Source: Flavobacterium granuli (GTDB lineage: Bacteria > Bacteroidota > Bacteroidia > Flavobacteriales > Flavobacteriaceae). From it: a stretch of 64,000 nt of DNA. Both the position numbers and the translations under genes were made by a program. The notes under the pieces are model-generated. The model was not told the origin of the DNA. It saw only the letters and a list, made by a program, of their open reading frames with translations, and searched no databases. The stretch lies in assembly GCF_900129705.1 (NCBI RefSeq), contig NZ_FQWO01000004.1, forward strand, positions 1 to 64,000, written 5' to 3'. Shown here piece by piece: positions 26,688 to 36,127 of this stretch; within the stretch, counting starts at the first letter, position 1, and each line of letters opens with the position of its first letter.

Positions 26688-26718
26688 AAAAAAACTCCCC
26701 AATTTCTTGAGGAGTTTC
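26688..26718 (-). terminator. Terminator after the RNase G gene
   Basis: On the minus strand AAACTCC pairs with GGAGTTT and is followed by a T9 run. The spacer toward tadA (26581-26680) has a degenerate copy of a dispersed word (AGTCCGGACGGAAGTGAAAATCC). Confidence 0.8.
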
Positions 26719-26722
26719 TGAT

Positions 26723-28267
26723 TTATTCTTTTATAACATTTCCTTTTTTGTCGTAGAAATGATATTCTAAATACGTGTAAGCGTCACGAGGTATGATTTT
26801 CACCCATTTTTTATGTTCAAAAAACCATTTTGAACGTATTGATGGAAAACCTTTGGTAAGGTATGCGGCCACAAAGGGATGTACGTTAAGCACAACGTCT
26901 TGGTGGGTTTTTAAAACTCTATCTAAATCAGAAGCAATTTTATCAATGATTAGAATTGGCGCTTCAATTTCGCCATTCTCATTGTTAGGATCTTCTTCTC
27001 TAGTTTTAATGTTTCTTTCCGGTCTTACTCTTTGTCTGGTAATCTGGACTAATCCAAATTTACTAGGAGGTAAGATTTTATGTTTCGCTTTATCATCGCT
27101 CATTTCTTCCCTCAGGAAGTCGAACAAAACTTTACGATTTTCGGGATTAGACATGTCGATAAAATCAATCACAATAATTCCGCCCATGTCTCGCAGACGC
27201 AATTGTCTGGCGATTTCGGCGGCGGCAATCATGTTGACTTCCATTGCGGTGTCTTCCTGGTTAGTGGCCTTATTAGAACGGTTTCCGCTGTTTACGTCTA
27301 TGACGTGTAGCGCTTCGGTATGTTCGATAATAAGATAAGCCCCTTTACTCATGGAAACTGTTTTCCCGAATGAAGTCTTGATTTGTCTCTCTATGTTGTA
27401 TTTCTCAAAAATAGGCGTATCGTTTGATTGATAAAACTTAACAATGGATTGTTTGGATGGTGCAATTTCTTGCAAATAATCCTTTGTTTGGTTGTACAAC
27501 TCTTCATCATCAATTTGGATACTGGTAAAAGTATCGTTGAAAACGTCTCTCAATATTGAAGAAGCTCTGTTGAGTTCTCCTAATACTTTGGACGGATGAT
27601 GAGCAGTTGGTAATTTTTTACACATTGCAGTCCATCTGCCAAGCAGGTTCTGCAAATCTTTTTCTAATTCGGCTGTATTTTTGCCTTCGGCTACTGTGCG
27701 AACAATAACACCAAATCCTTTTGGTTTGATGGATTGTACTAATCGTTTCAAACGATCCTTTTCTTTCTTGTCTTCTATTTTTTGAGAAATAGAAACGCGA
27801 TCCGAAAAAGGAACTAAAACTATAAAACGTCCGGCAAGAGAAAGCTCAGCGCTAATTCTTGGTCCTTTGGTTGATATCGGTTCTTTGACGACTTGTACTA
27901 AAATAGATTGATTGGCGTTGATTACATCGGTAATGGTGCCATCTTTGTCTATTTCTTTTTCAAACTGAAAGTTTTTTAGGGAGAAATCTTTTATTTTACC
28001 TGCGCTTACAAGTTTTATGAATTTCAGTTGGGAAGTGAGGTTAGGACCTAGGTCGTGATAATGTAAGAAAGCATCTTTTTCGAAGCCTACATTTACAAAA
28101 GCAGCGTTGAGTCCGGCAACTGGTTTTCGTATTTTGGCAATAAAAATATCGCCTACCTGAAAGTTGCTTTTTTCTTCTTCTTTGTGTAATTCAATTAGTT
28201 TTCCATCTTTTAATAAGGCAAAATCTACAAAATCAGAACTAGATCGAATGATTAATTCTTTATTCAC
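26723..28267 (-). CDS. rng: Ribonuclease E/G family endoribonuclease, RNase G type
   Basis: 514 residues. An S1 domain (about 35-125) precedes the nuclease core. Catalytic aspartates are in LHVIDVNSGN and GGIIVIDFIDM. The C-terminal part reads LVQITRQRVRPERNIKTREE, where proteobacterial enzymes have a CPxC zinc-link; that link is missing here. The long C-terminal scaffold of RNase E is also absent. It cleaves single-stranded RNA in rRNA maturation and mRNA decay. It is the last gene of the HU, small basic protein, RNase G run. Confidence 0.92.
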   Translation of the reverse strand: MNKELIIRSSSDFVDFALLKDGKLIELHKEEEKSNFQVGDIFIAKIRKPVAGLNAAFVNVGFEKDAFLHYHDLGPNLTSQLKFIKLVSAGKIKDFSLKNFQFEKEIDKDGTITDVINANQSILVQVVKEPISTKGPRISAELSLAGRFIVLVPFSDRVSISQKIEDKKEKDRLKRLVQSIKPKGFGVIVRTVAEGKNTAELEKDLQNLLGRWTAMCKKLPTAHHPSKVLGELNRASSILRDVFNDTFTSIQIDDEELYNQTKDYLQEIAPSKQSIVKFYQSNDTPIFEKYNIERQIKTSFGKTVSMSKGAYLIIEHTEALHVIDVNSGNRSNKATNQEDTAMEVNMIAAAEIARQLRLRDMGGIIVIDFIDMSNPENRKVLFDFLREEMSDDKAKHKILPPSKFGLVQITRQRVRPERNIKTREEDPNNENGEIEAPILIIDKIASDLDRVLKTHQDVVLNVHPFVAAYLTKGFPSIRSKWFFEHKKWVKIIPRDAYTYLEYHFYDKKGNVIKE

Positions 28268-28533
28268 GTTGTAAATTTTTATCCGAACTTTTTAGTTTTC
28301 AGTTGTCGGTTTTCAGTTCTTGGTTTGCAACTCAGAACTCATAACTTATAACTCATAACTGAATTGTAAGGATGGATTAAACAATAATTTTAACAGGTAT
28401 TGAACCCGGATGGAAGTCTAGATGTCAGATGCCAGTTTTCAGGCAGCAGTTAAAACTGCAATCTGTAACCTGTAATCTGTTTTCTTTTTTCCAAATTTCA
28501 ATGAACGGTTAAAAAGAAAAAAGTAGTTTAAAA
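28268..28533. repeat. Spacer with short imperfect repeats
   Basis: It contains runs such as CAGTTGTCGGTTTTCAGTTC and AACTCATAACTTATAACTC, followed by AACTGCAATCTGTAACCTG and AATCTG. These low-complexity phrases look like dispersed intergenic words. No gene was seen in either strand. Confidence 0.55.
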
Positions 28534-28626
28534 CTACTTTTTCTTTTTGTGACGGTTAGCTCTCGCTCTTTTTTTACGTTTGTGCGTCGCTACCTTATGT
28601 CTCTTTCTTTTTTTACCACTTGGCAT
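28534..28626 (-). CDS. 30-residue highly basic protein
   Basis: The frame from ATG at 28626 to TAG at 28534-28536 encodes MPSGKKRKRHKVATHKRKKR followed by ten more residues, again mostly Lys, Arg and His. Of 30 residues about 20 are basic. It starts 32 bp after the HU stop on the same strand. Size and composition suit a small ribosome- or rRNA-binding protein of the THX kind, but no family can be named from sequence. A short purine-rich stretch precedes the ATG. Confidence 0.75.
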   Translation of the reverse strand: MPSGKKRKRHKVATHKRKKRARANRHKKKK

Positions 28627-28657
28627 ATCTTGTCGATTTTATGATTAGTTAATATTA

Positions 28658-28948
28658 TTATTTTGCTTCGTTATTAATTTTTACTCCTTCTACAAAAACT
28701 TTTGCAGGTTTGAAAGCAGGGATGTTGTGTGCAGGAATTTTTATTGTAGTATTTTTAGAGATATTTCTACCTGTTTTCTCGGCTCTAGTTTTTACTATAA
28801 AACTTCCAAAACCTCTTAAATAAACGTTATCTCCAGTCTCCAATGAATTTTTAACTTCATTCATAAAGGTCTCAACTGTTGCTTGAACATCTCCTTTTTC
28901 AAGGCCTAATTTTTCTGAAATTTTCGCTACGATATCTGCTTTCGTCAT
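28658..28948 (-). CDS. HU family DNA-binding protein
   Basis: 96 residues. MTKADIVAKISEKLGLEKGD and the arm region GDNVYLRGFGSFIVKTRAEKTGRNISKNTTIKIPAHNIPAFKPAK define HU/IHF. It bends and packs DNA as a dimer. Divergent from mutY. The small basic protein gene follows. Confidence 0.95.
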   Translation of the reverse strand: MTKADIVAKISEKLGLEKGDVQATVETFMNEVKNSLETGDNVYLRGFGSFIVKTRAEKTGRNISKNTTIKIPAHNIPAFKPAKVFVEGVKINNEAK

Positions 28949-29082
28949 TTTCTTTCCTTATTTATTATTTTATAATAATTTTTTTGAGTTTGCAAATATA
29001 GGAATTTAAAAAACAAATATTCAAGCTAATTCATTAAATTTTAATCACATAAACTTTTACTTTTGTCAACAAATATTTAATA

Positions 29083-30117
29083 ATGATTTTTTCTAACTCT
29101 CTTATTCAATGGTATTTACAAAATAAACGTGATTTACCTTGGAGAAATACTACAAATCCATACGCTATTTGGCTCTCTGAAATCATGCTTCAACAGACGC
29201 GTGTTGCGCAGGGAACACCTTATTTTTTGTCTTTTATGGATGTCTTTCCCACTGTTTTTGATTTGGCCAAGGCCGATGAAGAACAGGTGCTGAAACTCTG
29301 GCAGGGTTTGGGCTATTATTCGCGGGCGAGAAACTTGCATAAAACGGCCCAATATGTAGCTTTTGATTTAGGCGGTGTTTTTCCCGCAACTTATAATGAG
29401 TTGTTGAAGTTGAAAGGTGTGGGCGAATATACGGCCGCCGCGATTGCGTCCTTTTCTTATCAGGAGCCGGTTCCGGTTGTGGACGGCAATGTGTTTCGGG
29501 TGTTGTCGCGTTATTTTGATATAGAGACCGATATTGCTTTGGCTTCCGCCAAGAAAGAATTTGCAGCCCTGGCTTTTGAACTTATGCCGAAAGATATGCC
29601 GGCAACCTTCAATCAAGCCATTATGGAATTTGGCGCTTTGCAATGTGTTCCTAAAAGTCCGGATTGCTCAATTTGTATTTTTAACGAAAGTTGTGCCGCC
29701 TTGCAAAAAAAGAAAGTGGCTCAGTTGCCTGTGAAATCCAAGAAATTGAAAGTAAGGAATCGCTACTTTAATTATTTAGTGGTTTCGGATGATGATGATA
29801 ACACTGTGATTCAAAAACGCAGTTCGAAGGGGATTTGGTATAACCTATATGAATTTCCTTTAATTGAAACGGAGAAAGAAGAGGATTTTGATTGTATTGC
29901 TGACTTGCTGAAAAAAAGCGATTTTGGTTCCCATACTATTATAGGTATGATGGAGGATAATCAAAAAAGCATCATTCATAAATTGTCGCACCAACATTTG
30001 CATATTAAATTTTGGAAGATAAAAATAAAGGGCAGGATCGAAAACGGAATAGATAAGGAGCATCTGAAAACCTTTCCGTTTCCAATTGTGATTCATAATT
30101 TTATTGAAAAGGAATAA
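29083..30117 (+). CDS. mutY: A/G-specific adenine glycosylase
   Basis: 344 residues. It removes adenine mispaired with 8-oxoguanine. The catalytic Glu lies in SEIMLQQTRV (E33), the helix-hairpin-helix is LKGVGEYTAAAIASF, and the catalytic Asp is in VVDGNVFRVLSRY. Four cysteines in C-x6-C-x2-C-x5-C spacing bind the 4Fe-4S cluster. A NUDIX-like C-terminal domain (about 225-344) recognises 8-oxoG. It heads the mutY-ssb-gldE-gldD run. Confidence 0.95.
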   Translation: MIFSNSLIQWYLQNKRDLPWRNTTNPYAIWLSEIMLQQTRVAQGTPYFLSFMDVFPTVFDLAKADEEQVLKLWQGLGYYSRARNLHKTAQYVAFDLGGVFPATYNELLKLKGVGEYTAAAIASFSYQEPVPVVDGNVFRVLSRYFDIETDIALASAKKEFAALAFELMPKDMPATFNQAIMEFGALQCVPKSPDCSICIFNESCAALQKKKVAQLPVKSKKLKVRNRYFNYLVVSDDDDNTVIQKRSSKGIWYNLYEFPLIETEKEEDFDCIADLLKKSDFGSHTIIGMMEDNQKSIIHKLSHQHLHIKFWKIKIKGRIENGIDKEHLKTFPFPIVIHNFIEKE

Positions 30118-30137
30118 AATTAATTTCTAAAAAAATG

Positions 30138-30145
30138 TACCTTTG
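30138..30145 (+). promoter_or_regulatory. -7 element before ssb
   Basis: TACCTTTG fits TAnnTTTG and lies 20 bp before the ssb ATG, suggesting ssb-gldE-gldD has its own promoter apart from mutY. A clear TTG at -33 was not found at standard spacing. Confidence 0.45.
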
Positions 30146-30165
30146 GTAGAAATGCTAGTTATACT

Positions 30166-30606
30166 ATGAATGGAACATTAAATAAGGTAATGCTGATAGG
30201 TCATCTTGGTGATGAAGTGAAGATGCATTATTTTGATGGAGGCAACTGTATTGGTCGATTTCAATTGGCGACCAATGAAGTTTATATCAATAAAACGACA
30301 AACGAAAAGATTGTTTCTACCGAGTGGCACAATTTAGTGGTGCGCAATAAAGCGGCTGAAATTTGTGAAAAATATTTATCAAAAGGGGATAAGATCTATG
30401 TGGAGGGGCGTATAAAATCACGTCAATGGCAGACGGAGGAAGGAGTTGTGAAGCATACTTCAGAAATTCAGGTAACTGAGTTCACTTTTTTATCGACCAA
30501 AAAAGGAAATGAAAACAGCAAACAAATTCCCGATCAGGATTCCGTAAAAAACACTAACTTTGACCCACAAAATAACGGCTTGCCAATCAATGATTTGCCG
30601 TTTTGA
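30166..30606 (+). CDS. ssb: Single-stranded DNA-binding protein
   Basis: 146 residues. An OB fold covers about 1-107 (LNKVMLIGHLGDEVKMHYF ... STEWHNLVV ... YVEGRIKSRQW). A disordered linker follows, and the tip INDLPF is the peptide that recruits replication and repair proteins. Compare the DDLPF tip of the DUF3127 protein at 57809-58180. Confidence 0.95.
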   Translation: MNGTLNKVMLIGHLGDEVKMHYFDGGNCIGRFQLATNEVYINKTTNEKIVSTEWHNLVVRNKAAEICEKYLSKGDKIYVEGRIKSRQWQTEEGVVKHTSEIQVTEFTFLSTKKGNENSKQIPDQDSVKNTNFDPQNNGLPINDLPF

Positions 30607-30629
30607 TTGTCTAACTAATCCTTTTTAAT

Positions 30630-31928
30630 TTGGACCCAGAGCCCAGTTTAAGACTTATAAACGCACTAGATACTGAACTAGTGTTTGATTTTATCGGAAT
30701 AGGTGCATTGCTTTTTTGCTCTGCAGTAGTTTCCGGAGCCGAAGTGGCCTTGTTCTCCTTGTCTCAAAAAGACATCGATGATACTATTCAAGAAAATCCT
30801 TCAAAAGGAAAAATCCTGTCAGATCTTTTACAGAAACCCAAAAAACTATTAGCGACCTTGTTAGTGGCTAATAATTTTATCAATATCGGTGTGGTAATTC
30901 TGTTTTCGTTTGTTGGCCGAAATTTGTTTTCAGCGATAAGTTCCCCGGTTTTGAAATTTGTATTGGAGGTTATCGTAGTTACTTTTTTATTGTTGTTGTT
31001 TGGAGAAGTTTTGCCCAAAGTATATGCCAGCCGGAACAGTGTGAAATTTGCTAAATTGATTGCATTTCCTATTTCCATGCTTGAAAAATTACTTTCACCT
31101 ATTAGTATACCCATGCGCAACACAACCATTTATTTGCATAATAAGCTGGGAAAACAAAAAACAAATTTTTCGGTAGATCAATTGTCGCAGGCGCTGGAAT
31201 TGACCTCTTCGGAAGATACTTCTTCTGACGAGCAGAAAATATTAGAAGGGATTGTGTCTTTTGGAAATACAGATACAAAACAGGTGATGAGTCCCCGAAT
31301 AGATATTTTTGCATTGGAAATCACAGAATCTTTTGTTGAGATCTATTCGAAAATTATTGAGAAAGGTTATTCCAGAATTCCGATTTATCGCGATAATATT
31401 GATCAAATTGAGGGTGTTTTATTCGTAAAGGATTTGCTGCCGCATATTGATAAAAAGAATTTTGACTGGGTAACATTGATTAGAGAGCCTTTTTTCGTTC
31501 CTGAGAATAAAAAACTAGACAATTTGTTGAAGGATTTTCAAAGGATGAAAAGTCACTTGGCTATCGTGGTTGATGAATATGGCGGGACATCAGGATTGGT
31601 TTCTCTTGAGGATGTGATTGAAGAAATTGTTGGAGATATTAGTGACGAATTTGACAATGAAAATGTGGTTTATTCGATGATAGACGATCACAATTATCTT
31701 TTTGAAGGGAAAATAAACCTAAAGGATTTTTACAGAATTATAGATGTTGATGAAGATCTTTTTGAAGTTAAAAAAGGCGAGGCAGAGACTTTGGCTGGAT
31801 TTATTCTGGAGATTTTAGGAAACTTCCCCAAAAAAGGACAAAAAATAGCATACGAAAATTGCCTGTTCACCGTTGAAGCTGTGGACAAAAAAAGAATAAA
31901 ACAGATAAAAGTTACTATTGATGCTTAA
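30630..31928 (+). CDS. gldE: Gliding motility-associated protein GldE
   Basis: 432 residues, starting from TTG (MDPEPSL). A DUF21 membrane region (about 15-160) is followed by two CBS domains (about 215-340) and a CorC/HlyC-type C-terminal domain. This is the CNNM-like architecture of GldE, an inner-membrane protein linked with GldD in flavobacterial gliding and type IX secretion. Its stop overlaps the gldD start by 8 bases, so translation is coupled. Confidence 0.92.
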   Translation: MDPEPSLRLINALDTELVFDFIGIGALLFCSAVVSGAEVALFSLSQKDIDDTIQENPSKGKILSDLLQKPKKLLATLLVANNFINIGVVILFSFVGRNLFSAISSPVLKFVLEVIVVTFLLLLFGEVLPKVYASRNSVKFAKLIAFPISMLEKLLSPISIPMRNTTIYLHNKLGKQKTNFSVDQLSQALELTSSEDTSSDEQKILEGIVSFGNTDTKQVMSPRIDIFALEITESFVEIYSKIIEKGYSRIPIYRDNIDQIEGVLFVKDLLPHIDKKNFDWVTLIREPFFVPENKKLDNLLKDFQRMKSHLAIVVDEYGGTSGLVSLEDVIEEIVGDISDEFDNENVVYSMIDDHNYLFEGKINLKDFYRIIDVDEDLFEVKKGEAETLAGFILEILGNFPKKGQKIAYENCLFTVEAVDKKRIKQIKVTIDA

Positions 31929-32517
31929 TTTAAAGTACTACCGACAAAAATCGAATCAAAATAGAATCGTGATGCAGTTGTTTGCAATTCTAGGACTGTT
32001 GCTGTTCTCGGCTTGTAAAGATGATGTTCTTCCGAAACCTTCGGGCTATTTGCGTTTGGATTATCCTGTCGCAAAATATGCCAATTTTGAGAATGAATGT
32101 CCGTTTACTTTCGAAATGAATTCAGATGCTGTGATTAAAGGCGAGAAGAATTGTGGTTTTACTATTACGTATCCAAAAATGAAGGCGACGATTTATTTGA
32201 CATATAAGCCTGTGCATAATGATATTAATAAGTTGTTGCGCGACGCCCAGAAGCTCACTTTTGAACATGTAATCAAGGCAGATGATATCCTGGAGCAACC
32301 GTATTTGAATCCGGATAACAAAGTGTATGGGATGTTTTATCAGGTGGATGGAAACGCAGCTACCAACTCACAATTCTATGTGACGGATAGTATAAAACAT
32401 TTTGTCACCGGTTCCGTTTATTTCTATGCCAAGCCTAATTTTGATTCCATCATGCCGGCTGCGAGTTATATTAAAAATGATATGCAGCGACTGATGGAGA
32501 CCTTGAAATGGAAGTAA
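31921..32517 (+). CDS. gldD: Gliding motility lipoprotein GldD
   Basis: 198 residues from the ATG at 31921. A signal sequence with lipobox LLLFSAC puts the lipidated Cys near residue 34. The mature part (PSGYLRLDYPVAKY ... CPFTFE) matches GldD. It is required for gliding in flavobacteria together with GldE, whose gene overlaps it. Confidence 0.92.
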   Translation: MLNLKYYRQKSNQNRIVMQLFAILGLLLFSACKDDVLPKPSGYLRLDYPVAKYANFENECPFTFEMNSDAVIKGEKNCGFTITYPKMKATIYLTYKPVHNDINKLLRDAQKLTFEHVIKADDILEQPYLNPDNKVYGMFYQVDGNAATNSQFYVTDSIKHFVTGSVYFYAKPNFDSIMPAASYIKNDMQRLMETLKWK

Positions 32518-32550
32518 ACTGTCTAAGGTTGTTTATAAAAGTTTTTTCAT

Positions 32551-32588
32551 AAAAAAAGCATTCACCGCTAAGTGAATGCTTTTTTTAT
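32551..32588. terminator. Terminator between gldD and the HMA lipoprotein gene
   Basis: AAAAGCATTCAC pairs with GTGAATGCTTTT around a short loop and is followed by T residues. It serves the convergent genes on both strands. Confidence 0.85.
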
Positions 32589-32610
32589 GAAATCAAAAAA
32601 ACTAATTTGA

Positions 32611-33018
32611 TTATGATTTAGTGCTTTTTACAGTGTATGTTTTGCCGTCTCCTGTTGCTTGAACTACTTTGGTTAAGCTTTCAGGGTTTTGGATGGTTTT
32701 GTCGAAAGTTACGCTGGCTGATTTTGTTTCAAAATCTACTGTGGCTGTTTGTACGCCGTCAAGAGCAGTCAATTCTTCTTGAATCGTTTTAGCACAACCC
32801 ATGGCACAGGTCATTCCTTCAATGGTAAAACTGGCTGTTTGTAGATTCTCAGCAGCAATTTCCTTCGGCTGTTCGCTGTCGCTCGAGTCTTTTTTAACTT
32901 TTGGAGCTACTGTTTCTGTTTTTGCGATGGCAGTGTCAGGAGTAGTTTTTTTACAACTTACAAAAAGAAGGCTGGCAAGAGCTATCGCTGCAATTGATTT
33001 TGTGATATTCATATTCAT
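32611..33018 (-). CDS. Heavy-metal-associated domain lipoprotein
   Basis: 135 residues. A lipobox (LLFVSC) gives a lipidated Cys near 22, followed by a Ser/Asp/Lys linker. An HMA domain (about 62-133) has the metal site GMTCAMGC, with C-A-M-G-C instead of C-x-x-C. This variant is common in the phylum. It probably binds copper or a similar soft metal in the periplasm. No transporter is adjacent. Confidence 0.85.
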   Translation of the reverse strand: MNMNITKSIAAIALASLLFVSCKKTTPDTAIAKTETVAPKVKKDSSDSEQPKEIAAENLQTASFTIEGMTCAMGCAKTIQEELTALDGVQTATVDFETKSASVTFDKTIQNPESLTKVVQATGDGKTYTVKSTKS

Positions 33019-33118
33019 TGATTTTTAGGGATTTAACAAGGGTGTAATTCGATTGCAAAATTAATAAAAAAACGAGGGCTAATTCATAAAATTATTACAA
33101 TTTTGGGGCAAAATAGTG

Positions 33119-33987
33119 ATGATGGAATCAAAACAGTTGAAATGGGTTTATTTGGCAGTTCTTGCCTTGGTTTGGGGAAGTTCTTTTGTTTTAATCAAAA
33201 AAGGGTTGATTGGGCTTACTGCTTTGCAGGTGGGTTCGCTACGAATTGTATTTGCTGCTTTGTTTTTATTGTTAATTGGTTTCAAAAGTTTGTTTAAGAT
33301 TCCGAAACAGAAATGGAAATATATTGCCTTGACTTCGTTGTTTGGGACTTTTGTGCCAGCCTTTCTTTTTGCAATGGCACAAACGGAGATTGATAGTTCG
33401 GTGAGTTCCATCCTCAATTCTCTGACGCCTTTGAATACCTTGATTTTAGGAGCCTTAGTTTTTGGGGTTGGTTTTCAAAGAAGACAAGTTTTTGGTGTTT
33501 TTATTGGGCTTTTGGGTAGTTTGTTGTTGGTTTTTAACGGCGCAATGAACCATCCGGATCAGAACTACTATTATGCGATTTTGGTAATTATTGCTTCGAT
33601 CTGCTATGCGGTGAATGTGAATCTGATTAAGCGGTTTTTGTCTGATTTGAGTCCGGTGAGTATTACTACGGGTAATTTTTTGGTATTGCTATTTCCGTCT
33701 TTGACTATTTTATATTTAACGGGTTTTCTTCAGAAATTCATATCGAAAAAGTACAAGAGGCTGTTTTGTTTATCATGATTTTGGGAGTTGTGGGAACCGG
33801 GATTGCCAATATTTTATTTTTCAAACTGATTCAGATTTCGTCGCCTGTTTTTGCAACTTCGGTAACGTATTTGATTCCTGTAGTGGCTTTTTTCTGGGGA
33901 TTGCTGGATCATGAAATGCTTACTTCGATACAGTTTTTTGGTGCTTTTATCATATTGATTGGGGTGTATTTGTCTGCTAAAAAATAG
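33119..33987 (+). pseudogene. EamA/DMT family transporter broken by a frameshift
   Basis: The first frame (33119 to 33778) encodes the first EamA repeat and part of the second (LVWGSSFVLIKKG ... MAQTEIDSSVSSILNSLTPL ... ICYAVNVNLIKRF). It loses homology after YLTGF. The -1 frame continues as EIHIEKVQEAVLFIMILG and ends at 33987 with the last membrane helices (SPVFATSVTYLIPVVAFFWG). Adding one T to the TTTT run at 33724-33727 joins the halves as TGFSSEIHIEKV. It is a one-base deletion or a sequencing error. The intact protein would have about 289 residues and ten membrane segments. Confidence 0.85.
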
Positions 33988-34020
33988 ACAGCTGTCGGTA
34001 TTAGAAAAGCTATAAAACAA

Positions 34021-34052
34021 CAAAGGCTATCAGTTACGATAGCCTTTGTTTA
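34021..34052. terminator. Bidirectional terminator between the EamA and M16 genes
   Basis: CAAAGGCTATC pairs with GATAGCCTTTG around AGTTAC, with A-rich and T-rich flanks. It suits both convergent genes. Confidence 0.85.
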
Positions 34053-34068
34053 TTATTTAAGTTTTTGA

Positions 34069-36117
34069 CTATTTAAAGTCGGAATCAGTAACGCCTTCGT
34101 TAATGGTAACTTCAGACATTTTAATGTCTAATTCAAAACCTACATTCTGAATGATGTTGAAAGGTACTTTTACTCCTTTTACCTCTCTGTAGTCGCCAAA
34201 GTTGGTTGTTTGGGTGATGGATTTGCCTCCTTGTTCCATTGTTTTGGCTTCGGCAAGTTTTAATCCGGAAGCTACATCATAGTAAAGTGTATTTTTTCCG
34301 TTTTTGATTGCATAAGCTTCTTTTCCGTTGAAGTTTTCAATACCGTCAAGGCTGATTCCTTCTTTTTTGGAAAGATTTAATTCTTCGAATAAGACTGCAC
34401 TACTTTTCATTTCGGCTAATTCGCTTCCTTCAAAGTTTTTTCTTTGTCCTTGTTGAAGAACGTAGGCGCCGGTTTCATTGACTACTTGTTTCATTAGACT
34501 CATGGTTCCCATCGCTAATTCTACGTTTAGTTTTCCTTTGCTGTCCGCTTTTGAAGTAAAACTTAGAGGAGAAGGAGCTTGTGGAATTGTAGTAGATCCT
34601 TTCATGGAGATGGTTTTTACCGCTTTTACGGCTTTTTCTCCACCAATGGCTACAATGTATTTGTCTAATACGCTTTTGAATGTAACGTCTTTCGGGATGT
34701 CTTTTTTGAAAACTGGTTTTTCGATTGGATTACCAAACTTGTCAAAATAAAACATTGGCATTTTTAGGTTTTCCAATGCTGGAGCCACTTCGGTTCCTTT
34801 ACCTACAACTAGAATTCGGATATTATCGGCCAAGAAGTATTTATTGGCTACGGCTTTAATATCTTCTACGGTTACTGCATTGATGCTTCGGATGTAATTT
34901 TCGTAAAAATCAGCAGGTAAGTTCTGTGTTTCTGTGTTTAACGCATAACGGGCTACTGTTGCTGGTTTTTGGATTTGCATTACAAAGTTACCAATGTATT
35001 TTGCTTTGGCATTTTTCAAGTCGTCAGCAGAAACCAGTTCGGTTCTTATCTTTTTTAATTCGTTTAAAATTTCAACGACAGAGCTGTCTGTAACGGCATT
35101 TCTTACTGATGTTGAAGAGCGGAATTTTTCTACATATTTGCCGTATCCTATCGAAGAATAAGCTCCGTATGTCCAACCGTGTTTTTCACGTAAGTTCAGG
35201 AATAATCTTCCTTCACCACCGCCGCCAAGAATTTGGTTTGCCAAAATGGCTGCGAAGTATTGTTTGTCGGTGATTTTTAGATTGACTGTATTAACAACGG
35301 AAATTTCAGATTGCACCGCATTGGGCATGTCTACAAAGTTGATTTGTGACTGCGGTACGTTTTTAGGATCCGGATAGGTTATTTGCGGAGCAGTAGCTTT
35401 GGCCCAAGAACCAAATAGTTTTTCCACTACTTTTTTTATCTCTTTGGTTTTTACATCACCTACAATAATCAGGTATGCGTTTCCTGGAACAAAATTGTTT
35501 TTGTAGTTTGAAACTGCATCTTGCAAAGTTACTTTGTTGATGCTTTCGGCGCTTAAATATTCACCTGAAGGATGATTTACTCCAAAAGTCAACACGTTTT
35601 CAACTCTTCCTGCTACAGCAGTAATGCTTTTTTCTTGAGACTTGATAGCCTCTAGCATTTTTGCTTTTATTTTGTCGAATTCTTCCTGAGTGAAAACGGT
35701 GTTTAGAGCGCCATCTGCCATTAATTCTAATATTCTGCCGGAATATTTTGACAATCCGCTGGCAGAAGCTCCATTAGCATCAAAACCGATATTTGCTCCT
35801 AAGAAATCTACTTCTTCATTGAAGGCGTCTTTGGTGGTTTTGGTGGTTCCGCTTCCTATAAGTTGGCTTGTAATATCGGCAACTCCTTTTTTGTCTCCTT
35901 CGGCATAAGGCATGTTGTCTAAGCTTAATCGGAACGAAACTCTTGGTAATTTATGGTTTTCAACCACCATTACTTTTAGTCCGTTTTTTAGTTCAAAATT
36001 GTTGGATTTGCCAATTTTGATTGTTGGAGAAGCGGTGGCTTTTGGTTGTGGAATTATTTGTCCTTGCATAGCTAAAGTCAAAAACAGACTGGATATTATA
36101 TATATTGTTTTTTTCAT
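34069..36117 (-). CDS. M16 family peptidase homologue without zinc motif, with LolA-like C-terminal domain
   Basis: 682 residues from MKKTIYIISSLFLTLAMQGQ (signal peptide). Residues ~45-455 have the M16 fold, but the zinc motif HxxEH is replaced by DITSQLIGSG. After about residue 460 a second domain (YIVAIGGEKAVKAVKTI ... GLKLAEAKTMEQGG ... FGDYREVKGVKVPFNI) resembles the lipoprotein-carrier LolA-type sheet often attached to such proteins in this phylum. It probably pairs with the active subunit encoded just upstream, in the way of two-subunit processing peptidases. It is periplasmic. Confidence 0.88.
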   Translation of the reverse strand: MKKTIYIISSLFLTLAMQGQIIPQPKATASPTIKIGKSNNFELKNGLKVMVVENHKLPRVSFRLSLDNMPYAEGDKKGVADITSQLIGSGTTKTTKDAFNEEVDFLGANIGFDANGASASGLSKYSGRILELMADGALNTVFTQEEFDKIKAKMLEAIKSQEKSITAVAGRVENVLTFGVNHPSGEYLSAESINKVTLQDAVSNYKNNFVPGNAYLIIVGDVKTKEIKKVVEKLFGSWAKATAPQITYPDPKNVPQSQINFVDMPNAVQSEISVVNTVNLKITDKQYFAAILANQILGGGGEGRLFLNLREKHGWTYGAYSSIGYGKYVEKFRSSTSVRNAVTDSSVVEILNELKKIRTELVSADDLKNAKAKYIGNFVMQIQKPATVARYALNTETQNLPADFYENYIRSINAVTVEDIKAVANKYFLADNIRILVVGKGTEVAPALENLKMPMFYFDKFGNPIEKPVFKKDIPKDVTFKSVLDKYIVAIGGEKAVKAVKTISMKGSTTIPQAPSPLSFTSKADSKGKLNVELAMGTMSLMKQVVNETGAYVLQQGQRKNFEGSELAEMKSSAVLFEELNLSKKEGISLDGIENFNGKEAYAIKNGKNTLYYDVASGLKLAEAKTMEQGGKSITQTTNFGDYREVKGVKVPFNIIQNVGFELDIKMSEVTINEGVTDSDFK

Positions 36118-36127
36118 GATGTTGGTA

